DNA of 64,000 nucleotides. It comes from Trichuris trichiura (taxonomy: Eukaryota > Nematoda > Enoplea > Trichinellida > Trichuridae). The position numbers and the translations under genes are program-made. Positions 10,719 to 23,100 of the stretch are shown here, one piece after another. The stretch's first letter is position 1. Each line of letters opens with the position of its first letter. The DNA lies in NCBI GenBank assembly GCA_037903355.1, contig JBAJFE010000014.1, positions 7,316,001-7,380,000 of the forward strand, written 5' to 3'. Below the pieces are notes generated by a model, which was not told the DNA's origin, searched no databases, and worked only from the letters and a program-made list of their open reading frames with translations.

Positions 10719-11709
10719 CAGTTGAACATCCATAGTTGACCACCCCTACATGTCGATCGCCTCCATAAGTTGACCGAATTTTCGCCAGTTGATTTGTACG
10801 CACGTTAATAAGCGCAATGACAACCCCTACACATTGACCACCTCCGTAAGTGGGAAGTTGACCGCTTTAGCCGTGACGTCGCATATGGACGCAATGCAAG
10901 TTTGCTCTCTGTAAGTTGACCGCCTCAGTTTGCTCTACGTCAGTCGCTAGCAGCTGTTAACCGTCAGTGCCTCAATGTGCTATTACTCAACGTAGCGAAG
11001 TTTTTCATTACCGTGCATTGGAGATTCCTGATAACAGAACCGATTCTGTCGCTTGGACGATGCTTCTTTCACGCTTGCCGGCTCAGCTTGCGCGTTTCCT
11101 CAATTACATAACCTCCAAGCTACGCGTTGGCAGCGTTCGCCCATTGAGCGAAATATGACAAATGGAGCCTAATTGTATTCGTTTGGGTCGAGCTCAGCTC
11201 TATTCATTCGCTTTGCTATAGCCGTGCGTCAGGTGGCCTTAACGTGTCTCCGCAAGTACAGATGGTCCGGCTTACGCAGTAATAGATGCAGTAGTAGCTA
11301 CCAAGCTGGTTACAGTTTGCACTATGGCTGAACGGAAAGAATCTCGAGTTGGCATGGAAAAATGAGATAAGAAATGCTCCGAGATGTTGAGCGGGGTAGT
11401 CAGCGCGGAGTTCACCCTTACCGCTGATGTTTGTAGTAAGAACAAGTACCAGACTAGAATTGACACCTTCTCGGCAAGCATTGTAGCCCCTAAAAAGCTT
11501 GTGCATGATTTTACAGTGTTATTTTTATAGACCTCTAGTTTCGTTTAATAGACCTCCAGTTGATGCTGTGCAACAGAATAAAACGCATACAGATGCTAAT
11601 CTATTTAGCCGAGCCACTTATACTCACAGCTTCCGTATGTCGATCACCTCCCTAATGTTGACTCGTTTTCCACAGTTTGTTGGGTGGTTAACTTACGGGG
11701 GTTTAACTG
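10719..11709. mobile_element. Tigger internal-deletion derivative (MITE), TA target
   Basis: It starts cagttgaacatccatagttg and ends in an inverted version (gggtttaactg), bounded by TA on both sides. The left part matches the full Tigger at 39459 onward up to the start of its transposase (atggctgaacggaaagaatc near 11323). From about 11360 it jumps to the sequence found near 45015 of the full copy (aaatgctc.gagatg.tgagcgggg). It is therefore the full element with its coding centre deleted, and would need a transposase supplied in trans. Confidence 0.85.
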
Positions 11710-11711
11710 TA

Positions 11712-12054
11712 TTTCACCTTTTTCATAGGTTATCCTACACAACGCGGATTGAGCTTAACGCGGTAAAAGGCTCAAAATTTTGGACGAATTAACCGCGGAT
11801 AACCAGGACCAACTGTACATAATTTTTATATGCCATGTATACTAAAGAAAACGTGATACGCCTACGGTACAAAACGCCTTCGATCTCATAGTGATTCAAA
11901 TCCGCCTGGTCAACTTGTAGAGGGTTACTTAAGAACTTACAAGGATAAACGACATATTTAGAGATCAGCATTTCGCTTGAATACGTGCAGGCTATTCCCC
12001 TCGTAAAAATTCAGTTAACACAGGGAAGTGGTAAACTTTGTAAATTCTACTATT
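11712..12054. other. intergenic, possible second pogo-like end
   Basis: Directly after the Tigger derivative, 'tttttcataggttatcctacacaacgcgg'-type wording recurs loosely at 27650-27690 (a copy inside an RBM intron). It could be a worn pogo-type repeat; no termini were fixed. No gene. Confidence 0.3.
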
Positions 12055-12062
12055 GCGTATCA

Positions 12063-12521
12063 CAGCACTTCCCAAGGTCAGGGCTGTCAGCACCCTCTGT
12101 GAATGCTTCCGAGCGTTTAGGCCCTTAATTCTGATTGGCAAATTTAGAGCGCGCTGATTGGCTGGAAGAGAGGACAGGGATAACTGGGACGTCAAAATGT
12201 AGGTGCTGCACAAAGTTCTGTTGGGAAAGTGTTTCCGCATAGTGTGTCGAACAGTTACGCCCTCACCTCTGAACCGACTGCCCCTACCAAGTCCTCCCTC
12301 CTAGCAAATTGCAGGGCAAAACAGCATGCAACTTTTTCTTGACCAGCACGCACAATACCTGGCCCACGGACACAACCTTCCTATGCACTTCAACACAATG
12401 GCCCTTCCCCCGGTGCCCCCGTGACTCAAAGGTGCCCCCTCCAAGAACCCTCTTGGCGGGCTCCTTGGACTTCAGAAACGCCCTCTAGTGGGGCACATGC
12501 CCCACCGTGAAAATCACTAGC
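12063..12521. mobile_element. 460-bp hAT MITE
   Basis: It carries the family's marker blocks ('aattctgattggcaaattta', 'gcgcgctgattggctgga', 'cagcacgcacaatacctgg', 'cctatgcacttcaacaca') in the usual order. The flanks are gcgtatca (12055-12062) and gcctatca (12522-12529), an 8-bp duplication with one mismatch. No coding capacity. Confidence 0.8.
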
Positions 12522-12899
12522 CTATCAGAACATAATATTGCTTGATTAAGAGTCAGCATCCAAGGCTGCCAGGTCTTTCGGAAACTGATTTGAACCAAAA
12601 TGAAACTTCAAGCAGAGGAATGATGTAATGCTGTAAGTTGTCTGAGTAACTCACATATGAAGCAAACAATACTAACTTTGTATTAAGTCTACCAGAAAAT
12701 CTTAGGATAATTTTATCGAAAGACCAAGACGCCGTAACTCGAGCTAGGAAGAAGATTTTTATTAAAAATAAAAACTACAGGCATCAGTGCCGTGTTTCTG
12801 ACGTGAAACAAGTGCGCTTACCCCTACAGCTTGGAAAGTAGGCTTTTTAGATTAAAAGCAGGACGATGTCACTTTTCAGAGAGCTCTGACTGACGAAGA

Positions 12900-13700
12900 C
12901 TAACGCACAGGTGGTATTCTCAGAACTTGAAAAGATAAAAATCTGTTCGCGACAGGTTCGATGAATATTATGGGTGAGACAGAGGCTCTATGCCGAGTCC
13001 GCTAAATTTTTGTAACTTTGTTTTTGCGATGTGGTCTCGCGTTTCCTGCAAGAGGGTGGTCCTGTCTCTGCTTCCTAGTATGAGCCTTTTTTCCAACAGT
13101 TTTTCCATAGCGGTTTCGTGCAGATGGTAATACTTGTCCAGCATGATCGATTCTCCAGCTTTGAAAAATTTGAAACTGTTTCGAAATGGGACCAAGAAAC
13201 AATGAGCGTTGTCTTTCGCAGTGGTTTGAGAAACTTTTTCAGTGACTCCTCTGAGTCCAATTAAAGCCATCATCGCCGTTCATTGTTATAAAAAACCTAC
13301 GTTTCATCCGCAGTGACAATCTGATCAAGAACTGGATCCGTTTCGTTCCGACTCAGCAAAGAGCAAACTTCATGTCATTCTAACGTTTGCTTCTTGTTCA
13401 GTTCGTGGGACCCAATTGTCCAACTTCCTCATCTTCTCCTGCTCTTTTTAAAGAGCAGGTATTGTCCGTTGGCTGACATCAAGGTTCACTGCCATCTCAT
13501 CTGGGGTTTCCATCCGATCCAACTCCACTATTTCCTGTACGGATTGATTATTGTAGCTTGAAAGGCGACCTGTCCGTGGCGAGTCTTCCAACTTTTTTCA
13601 GTCGCTCGTAAAATTCTTGAACCAATATCTTACTTCCGATTTAGAGGCACCGCCTGGACCAAACGTTCCATTGAAGTCTGCTTCCTTGACAGACTGCAGA
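12900..13700 (-). pseudogene. mariner (Tc1/mariner) transposase remnant
   Basis: Minus-strand pieces follow the order of a mariner transposase. At 13480-13600 are the end of the HTH domain and linker (LEDSPRTGRLSSYNN, then VELDRMETPDEMAVNLDVSQ). At 13400-13440 is the conserved KLDNWVPRTEQE, equivalent to K.GKWVPHEL. At 13010-13210 lies the catalytic region with GNARPHRKN where active copies have DNARPH, then YSSNLSRTDFYLF in place of YSPDLSP.D. Both later catalytic aspartates are lost and the frame shifts repeatedly, so it is dead. Inverted ends and TA duplication were not found. Confidence 0.8.
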
Positions 13701-14122
13701 AACTTGATCTCGTAAAGCGAAATCGCGTGCGAGTTTTTCGCTCATGCTCACGCTTCTGCTCAGCTAACTTACAAACACTGCAAGCAACTGTCTTGTCGAA
13801 GCTCCCGTTCGATAGCACAGAACGTGATATATATATTAATATGAAACACATAACACAACTCAAACGGGCAAAGAAACAAACTGCTTTAGTATCCTAAAAC
13901 TTTCTGGTATACCTAATATAAGTCTATTAATACGTAACTCCTAATTAAACATAAACGTCCAACTTCTTGAGACGGTACAATTTATAATATGATGTATTAA
14001 GTTAAGAGAGTTAGAAAAAGTACAAATAAGGCTTATTACCTCTACTAAGTACAGCAAAACAAAAGTTATACCCTTGGCAGTCAATTAAACGAGAGCGAGA
14101 GAAAACTGAAGAACACAAACAT

Positions 14123-14128
14123 TTTATT
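14123..14128 (-). terminator. poly(A) signal of the RBM5/10-like gene
   Basis: AATAAA on the minus strand, about 58 bp beyond the stop codon at 14186. Position and sequence suit a cleavage/polyadenylation signal. Confidence 0.6.
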
Positions 14129-14185
14129 TCATGTAATGCAAACACAATGTAGCTGGCTATTATAATACATATTGGAAGTCAAAAT

Positions 14186-17100
14186 TTACATTGTTTCAAA
14201 CTTTTGCCTTAATGCAGCTTTGACATGCTCTTTGTAGCTGGCACCCACGAAAGAGGAACGAACCGCGCCAGAAGCGCCTAATCCAACTCCAGCAATGCGT
14301 CTTTCTGCCTGCAATAAAATCATGTTATTATTCAGCACTCATTCCTATATGAAACCCCACTGCAAAATGCCAAAGGTCACAATCAAAAGTACACTTGCGT
14401 GAACATAGCTTTAGTGCGCGAACTTCTCGAAGAAAGAAGTAAACATGCAAAGGTCACAAACAAACAACAACATGCAAGAACAAAAAAATTGCGCAATACC
14501 CTTGCAAGGGAACACGAAACAACTCCTGTAATAGAAAAGGGACATACCGTTATTGGATCAGTTATTCCCTGGTTTTGTCGTCCAAGACCTTGGCCTTCTT
14601 GCCATCCCATACTGCGCATTAACTTCGCGCCTTTATTATCCGTTTGCATCGGCGACGAAACTGGTTCTTCAGAAACGCTTAAAACCCGAATGTTTTTCAA
14701 AGGCTCACGGGACTAAAGACACGGCCACGCAATACGGTAACCGAGATTTTTAGTGTCACAGGATCATTCTATTCGCTTCCTCAATACTACATCCTACCTT
14801 TCCACCAAAAATTTCTCTTTCAATGCATTTGGTTCAATTTGATCATCTAGGCCAAACTTCTCCCTACGTTCCTTGGCCCTGTCTCGGTATCGGCCTGAAT
14901 AACTGCTGGTCATTGCAGATGCGACGCTGCTGTCCACAGTTTCTCCCTGCTTTCGCTGTAAGTTCTTCTGGAATCGGACAAAAGGTGCGTTAAGACCTCA
15001 CTGATAACTAATGAACGAAAACAAATTTAGACGTCTTAAAGTTGCCTATAATTTCACGCATAGGCTCCCCTTTTGTCGGCGCGAAAAGCCTAACCTTGTG
15101 CAACTCAGAAAACTGTTGGTGCTTCAATAGTGTGTCTTTCGACTGAAATTGCCGTCGGCATAACAAGCAAGTCAGCTTTTCCCAATCAACCAGCTGCTCT
15201 TCTAGCAAAGAAATCGTTGTGTAACTAGCTTTAGGTCTTTCTTCGTCGCTATCCTGCTGTTCCACCAAACTAGGTGCACTTATATCGGGATCGACCTATA
15301 AGAATAACGCACGTAGAAATAAACCAATGCAAAATCGCCCATCAACCACTGATCGACCGAGAACGACAAAAGCAGCATCTGCTGAACCGGATGTCGAAGG
15401 TGATTGTTCCTGTACAGTGGATTGCTGACGCAGCACATGGCGTGTCGAAATGCCTTCCTTGCGCTGGTTCAGCTGTCGAGCCCACTTTTCCATATCCTTT
15501 TGGATCTTTTTGGCCATTTTAACTTTATCGTGTTTGTCCTTCGGCTGCTTCTTTGGTTTTTCTTCAGTTTCTCCTACTCGACCACCAGGTGAACACGAAG
15601 CTTGGTTCTGTTGTTGAACCTGCGTTAGAGCAGGCAGATAGGTCTGATAAGAAGGTTCCCAGTACACGAACTGCTGGCTCAGTGGGTTGTAATAATACTG
15701 TAACAAGACAAGGCAATAGACCAGAACCGTCAGTCAGCAGAGCTAACGCATACCGATGTCTTCGCATCATAATAGAAGCCAGTCGTGGAATCATAGTAAT
15801 AACCACTGGATTTATCGTACCGGTACGTTGAAATGTCTGGGATTGCTAATAAATTGAAAAGTCTAGTTATATTACAGAAAACTATTTTTATACGCTAAAA
15901 TTGCACCCTATACATACATCCCAAAATTTAGGGGCAACAACAGACGCATTTCGAAAATACTTATAAAGTTCCGTATTGTGAACATGAATGTTCATGGCAA
16001 ATTAAGCGTAATAACTAAAACGCGATAAGATAGCGCCAAATGGCATTAACTTATATAACTAGTCGTAATAATTCAACAGGATAGTCTGATGGAAAGCAAC
16101 AATAGGACACATAATCAATCATAATTTTGGTAAACAATCGATAACGCAAAACGTAACCCCTAGTGTTTTACCAACCACTTGACAAGAAATGGAAGAAAGC
16201 CAATTGCATTGGTGCGATGTATAGGTCTGACGCACGAGTGGAAGTTAAAGTAAAAAATCCCTGGAATAGGTGCACATAGTCAAGTGAGGTCAAAATGGCT
16301 ATCCGCTTTTAAGTTTCATTAAGACAGCGATTATCGAAAACAATTGATGGTTAACCTGTCAAATAAACTTCTACTTAAACGCAACTTCCTCACTGTTCGA
16401 ATTTAATAGAATGATGGGAAGATTGCACGGATCGCTGGAACCATAGCAGCGCAAACAACCCTTTGAAACGATAAGTTCAATGCGTACTTGCATGTAACAC
16501 GGCCGTGGCAAAAAACTCGCATGTCAAGTGAAAAACAATTTACCATTCAAGCAATACAGATTTAAAGCCACCGTTGATTTTTAAAAAAATCCAGATTAGA
16601 ACGGATAGATGAACGTACACTAGGCGGGTGCCGCTATGTGCCAGCACAAGTCCATGTGCACTGAACGTTTATTTTTTATCTTATAATCTTACGGTGGGGA
16701 GGGTTCAAAGAGAATAACTCACGAGATGGCGGCAGATAGCTTAAAAGACAACTGAAAAAGGAGGGCGCCTTACATCTCATTATCTGTGACCAACTCTGTC
16801 CCGAAGTGCTTCCTTGGGTGCCTTCTGTGCCTTCCGTTTAACTCTAACTTCGTAATGAGGTTAGGAGTTAAGTGAAAGTCAAATCGAAAATGCTATTTCG
16901 AATAAATGCGCATATTTAACGCGTAGCATTTAGTGATAGGTGCGTAAATTCTCATGGTAAAGTTTCCGTACGGTGGTAATCAAGATTTTACTCTGAAGCT
17001 TTCGATTCCGCTGTAATCAGTGGCACAGAATCAGTGGAAATCATTTCCATTAATTCATTACCACTAATAACAGCGGACCTGATTGCTCCGGAATAAAACC

Positions 17101-20100
17101 ATGATTACTAACGGGTTCCATCGCACAGAAACTTTATCATAAAAAATGCATGTACTATATTAATACATGCTGAATAAACATTGGCAACTTTACACTACGT
17201 ATATACTCACGATAACGCCGTAGTTCTCCATAAGGCGTTGTAACCGTTCCAAGTGAAATAAACGAAGTTGGCGTTTGTTCTGCTGATCCACTTTCCGTAG
17301 GGTTCTTCACGAAAGACGATGCAGGGCCAGTAGCAGCCTGACTGCTGCCATCGTGATGACCGGACAGTTCAGAGTACAGAGTTTCACTCTGCTTGAAAAA
17401 AAAACTTTGCAATTACTGTCACCTGAATTGAATGAAACCGGAAAAAGCTGCTTCCGAACGCAGCGAAAAATATGAAACAGGGAAATTACTCCAACCGCGC
17501 TTTCGCTGAGGGCTACATATTTTGATAGTGAAAGCATAGAAATGACAACTTAGTTTATGATACATTTTTAATACAAGATACGCTACATTTTTAACAAGAA
17601 AATTAGCTCAGAATAAAAAGCCATCATTCATTAAACCTTGTTTTTCAAGCTCAAACCTATCGCCCTTTTTCTAGCGCAGTGTTTCCCAGGGACAGGGTCA
17701 CCAGCGCTTCTCCCTCCTCCGTGAATGTTTTGGAGCGCTTGCGCCCCGCAATTCCGACTGACTAATTTCAAGCGCGTTGATTGGCTAGAAGAGAGGACCA
17801 GAGGGCTAGTCGTTGGACGTCAGAATCTAGGTGCTGCACAAAGTTAGCCGGGAAAGCGTTTCTCAGACAGTGTGTCCAGCACTGACATTCTCGAATCCGA
17901 GCGGACCCCCTTCCGGGTTCTCCCTTACAGCTAATCAACGTGCTCGAAATTGGTCATTCAGAATTGCGGGGCGCAAGAGTGCCGATTAGTTCATGTAGTG
18001 GAGCGACGGGTAATCAGCTTCACGAATCGCATGCAACTTTATCTTAACGAGTACGCACAATACCTTGACCACGGACCGCATCTTCCCTATGCACACGATG
18101 GCCCAAGCGGAACACGCCCCCTATCGTTCTAGCGTCAGGTTCAGCGGCGCTCACGTCAGCCGATTTTTATGCTCAGTCATTTTCTTCGGCCACTTCTTTG
18201 CCAGATAACAGAAGAAATACACACCACCTATAAAGTATGTCAGCCTAAAAGAGTGTTTCGTTAGGGGCAGGGGGCAGTTCCACTCCCTGGGGACGCTGGA
18301 ACATCCTAGGGAGCGCTAGAAAACAAACGGGCAATTGGAATGCGTTGGTAAGCCTGCTGGACATCGGTAAATCTCGGGGCGATACCCTTTTCTCCCTCCC
18401 TACTTCTTCCAGGGAGCTAATGAGACGCAGGGCAGCTCTGCTGCGGTAAAGTGCATATCCGACGTCACTAAAATCCAGACAGAAGCGGGAAACGCAAAGA
18501 GCAGCAGTGAAGTACAGTCGATACTAATCAAGCATCTCGTTCTTTTTTCTCTTCTTTGGGGAGTGCACCTTCGTTTGCTCTGGCTCGCAGACGCTGCCCA
18601 GAATGAAAGTTTGTCGCACAGCACCACAAATAGGCTCTGTTCGTTGTATTTTAGCGTTGAGCACGCTTCGCTTGAACAAAAGGCATTTTTGCCTCTGCAT
18701 ACCTGGACATATCATTTGTGAAGATACTTTTGTTGCACCATAAGTTTAATGCAGGGGTGGGGAACGTCCGGCCCGCGAGACCATTTCCGCCCGCGCTGGG
18801 GCAACCGCACATAGATGCGAGATTCAGTGAAATGTGATTGTAGGTTATTTTTCATAAAACGATGAACGTATTTTATGTGAATCCTAGTAAGAACATAAAT
18901 CCTGCGTAACAAGCAGGGAGAGTTAGGCTGGCTCGGAAGACTGCGTTGCTGGCAGCTCTCTGTCGACAAACCGACATTGTTAGCTTTCGGTGACAAGCAG
19001 TAGTCGCCACTATAGTGTGCGCGCGCTCGTCACTAGCGTGGACTATTGCTTTGTTAGAGATAACGACTGTCCAGCTTGCTAGAGCACTTCTGCTTTTTTT
19101 GCTCTCAGTAGTCACTGGCATCGTTCTCGCCTTCTCTTGCTATCGTTTTCGACGGTTTGCGCCGGTCGCCTGTCCTTTACATCTTCGAAGTACAAAAAGG
19201 TTATTTCGTTCTCTGTAGTTGTGCTTATGTTCTTAACAACTGGGTTGCGGGATTGTCTCAAAATTCTGCCTTTTATCTTGGAGTTTCCTCGCCAGGGAAA
19301 AGCAGTTCCAAGCATCCCATTAGGGGTGACTTAATAAACATACGTGCAAAGAAAGCAGGCTGTTTTTCACTTAAGTATACTATACGGCCCGCTAACGGTC
19401 TTATAAACGTCTAAACGGCCCGCGGCACCAAAAAGATTCCCCACCCCTGGTTTAATGCATCCTGGTCGGTTTCGTTTGAGCCTGACCAGAACGAAAAAAT
19501 AGTTCTGATCAACCAGGAGAAAAATTCGATCAATGGGTTTATGCAAAGTTGGCCAATCATAGCAGTGGGCAGTTGCGAGCTCTGAGCTCCTCAAGGAACA
19601 CATTCGAGAGGCCGTCAGTGAGAAACGCTAGTCTGGAGTCTAGACTAGTGTTTCTCAAGGTATGGGTCATCAGCGCCCCCTATGAACGATTCCCAGCGTC
19701 TGGGTTCCCAATTCTGATTGGCCAATTTCGAGCGCGCTGATTGGCTCGAAAGGAGGAAGGTGGGTAGCGGGGATGTCGTAATGTACGTGCTGCACAAAGT
19801 TAGTCATCTGGGGAAGCTTCCCCCACATACTGTGTCGAACACTTGAGTTCTCGCCTCCGAGCCGACTACCGTCCTCTGGCCCTCCCAGCCAATCAGAATT
19901 GCGGGACGTAACAGCATGCAACTTTTTCTTAACCAGTACGCACAATGCTTAATCCGCGGACACCACCTTCCTATGCACTTCAACACAACGGCTTAGGTGA
20001 GGCATCTGCTTCCTGCAACTCAAAAGTTCCCCCTTGGCAATTTTGCCCCCCCTCCCGGACTTCAAAAACGCTCCCCGGTGGGGCACATGCCCCACCGTTA

Positions 20101-23100
20101 GAATCACTGGTGTAGACCGTACATTTTCAACTTTTTCCGCGCCGGCGCCCCCATCCATGCTTTTTGTCTCGCTATTATCTGGTGTAACTCCCCTGCTTCT
20201 TCGCCTGAGACGAGTGAATAGAGATACCTCCAGCGGATGGTTTAGTTTATTCATGCCTGCTTTTACAGCCTCTTACAGTCATACAATGAGTTTTCCAAGG
20301 TCACAACATTTCGCAGAAACGGAAAAGGATGAGTGATGGCTCGATGCTTAATTTCTTAAATTTAGAAATAAAGTTCTTGAACACAGGGTGCTTCGGAACG
20401 GGATTGTGTTTCATGTTCCTGAAGATCTTCTACAGTTTCTCCCGTTTTTTGCGTTGGTACTTGTAAATAAACGAAACACTTGCTCTACCAACGGACTGCT
20501 CCAACAGTCGCTTCGTTGTTAGAGGAATCGTTTTGTTTAATCACAGATACTAACACAAAACAGAAGCCGTAGAAGATCTTCACAATTAGAAATAAAGTTG
20601 GCCAACAGGAATCACCTAGATTCTAGAACTATCACTGGAAGACAGGTTAGCAACATGCAAGAGTTGAAGTCATTCATCGTGTGAGTCACCGATACAATGA
20701 GCTGGCATGCGGCGGCGACAGAATCACCTGCAACTAATGCCGTGTCTATCGCAGTTGCACGCAACGTCCCACTTCTCTGGAACCATAGTGCAGACGAGGA
20801 CTTGCATACACGTTTAGTCTGCAGGATACCCAGTCGTGCCGGAGAGAATTACTCCAGCTGCTGGGAGGACTTCTTACCAGCTATTAATCTGCATTATAGC
20901 CAACGTTTACCCAATGTTCAAAGCGGGTTTCCACTTGCTTCCATTTCAGCAGCACATCAGGTCTTCCAGCGCACCCTTAGTCGTTCTAGAGCCCCTAGTC
21001 ACCCTCTCCCACTGCACCCGTGGCTTTCAGCAATCCCGAAATCTCTCCGAGACCGAGGGGGCGCTAGCAGCCGCTTGAGAATAACTGGTACATGAAAGAA
21101 GATGGAGGACATATTGCTTGCTTAAATTCATACAGTGAGCACTATTGCGAAAGAACCTATGTCGGAATGCAGAACTGAAAAGAAGCGTAGTTTTGTGTGA
21201 TGTGCCCATCACGCGCTGTAGCATTCATGAATCTCGCGTAGGAGACGTGTGTATTGCGCGAATACAAAGATGAGCGGCGGAAACATGATCTACGCAACAG
21301 GCACGCAGGGGACGGGTCCACCTTGTATTACTGTTTTCTCCTACATGATTCCTTTTCCTACCCTTCTCCTCCCGCTGCTATTTTTCTTCATGCTGGTAAT
21401 TACTTCCCCTTACGTTCAGACAATCCCCAAGAATCTTGAGACATACTCAGGGGCGATACTGTCCCTCTGAGAATTCTCGCGTTAAAGCATTAGGCAACAA
21501 AAATTTTTGAACACCATTAGAGTGTATTATTTTAGGCTAGCACTAACATTTCTGATGGCACGGTGAAACGCAACACTGCTGCGTTACTAAAAGCAATACA
21601 AAGAAAGAACGTGGTTGTAAGGTCTTCTACGGCTTTTCCCGTTTTTCGTTGTGCTGTTATCTCTAATTAAACTAAAACAACTGCTCTACCAACGGATGGA
21701 TGAGCTGTTATTAAAAAAATGTACAGATATCAATACACTCAACTTTTTAATGTTCAAAGCTTTCGGAACGCTCTAGTTCCGTCCTCAGTGAGGTGGTGGA
21801 GCTCCGGCTCATCCATCCGTTGGTAGAGCAGTTGTTTTAGCTTAATTACAGATAACAGCACAACGAAAAACGGGAAAAGCCGTAGAAGACCTTACAACCA
21901 TGAAAATACAGCCCGTTACAAAACACCCCGTTTTCAAGAACAAAGAAAGAACATTAAAACCATGCCTTATTCATTGATACAGAAAGGAATTCCTAATCAG
22001 GAAAGAATAATTGCATAATAAGAGACTAGGAAATCTTAATAAAGAAAGAATAAACCATACGATTTATAAATATCAAGAAAGCAAAGTTACTTCAGCTACG
22101 ACTTTCCGCATAACTTGAGCTTTCTTAATGGCGCTTTGGGCTACCGCAGCTGCAGCGTTTGCGCAATCCGCTTAAGAGGATTAAAATTCTCATGCTGCAA
22201 AGTCTAAAACAAATAATGAACCTTGCTGATTGACGGAAGAGGCAAATGATTGCCCGACGAAGAAGTTTTGCGATGAATCACCAAACTGGAAAATTTAAAA
22301 ATGTGTGATTGATCATAACATAGTTCATCTCACTTTTGCCGAAATGTCAACGTTTTGACTCAAGGCAGCTCTGGCAATAACCGTCGTTAACGGAATCTTT
22401 GAGTAAGACACCAAAACTGGAATACGAATTTATGAGCTATAACAAGAACAAAAGAATACCGCACACCTTCTCTGCCTTCGATGATCAGTTTCGTAACAGC
22501 AGTGAGGTTGGTCAACAGTTGCGCAGCATCTGTCACGCTGTTCAACTGGACGTAAGCGTATCCACGGGACAGTCCAGTTTCAGGGTTTCTGGCAATGAAA
22601 ATTTGACATACGTCGACTGAGCATGACTGCATTAAAGTGCTCAGGATTTTGGCTTCGTCAATTTGGTAAGGCAAGTTTCGAAATAGCAAAGCTTAAATTA
22701 AGTTTCGTTTGAATGGGAAGCTATCGCCACAAAACAAATACAGCACACATCCATTGGCACACAGTAAGGTGGCATTCGAATATTACTTAGCCAAGGTACA
22801 GAGGCCAGAGCTGAAAGCTACTGAAAAGCCTTGGCCAAAATAAAACGGTTAACTTAGATGGCGCGCATGAAACTGATAACCTGAGGTTGAAACCCTTGAA
22901 CACATAGGGTTTACGTTTAGTTTCAGCTTCAGCAATATTTTTATCCATATGGGAGAGAATGACAGAGAATCCGCCATGCGCTGAATTACTAAGACACATC
23001 CTTTTAGGGGTCTTTCCTGTTAACTGCCCACCAGTCGTACTGTAACTTCGATAAAAACTTTAAAAAGTGCAGGTCCTACGGTTTTGCTCTTACGTGGCTT

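Noticed and set aside
20697..21095. 132-codon plus-strand frame in an RBM intron
   Set aside because: No recognised motif, lies within intron 11 of the opposite-strand gene, and has no splice partners; likely chance.
21815..21885. tRNA-like 'gttggtagagca' D-arm/A-box wording in several PLE pieces (also 20500, 21690, 47540)
   Set aside because: No B box (GGTTCGANNCC) at the right distance, no cloverleaf or acceptor stem, and it recurs as part of an inverted PLE module.
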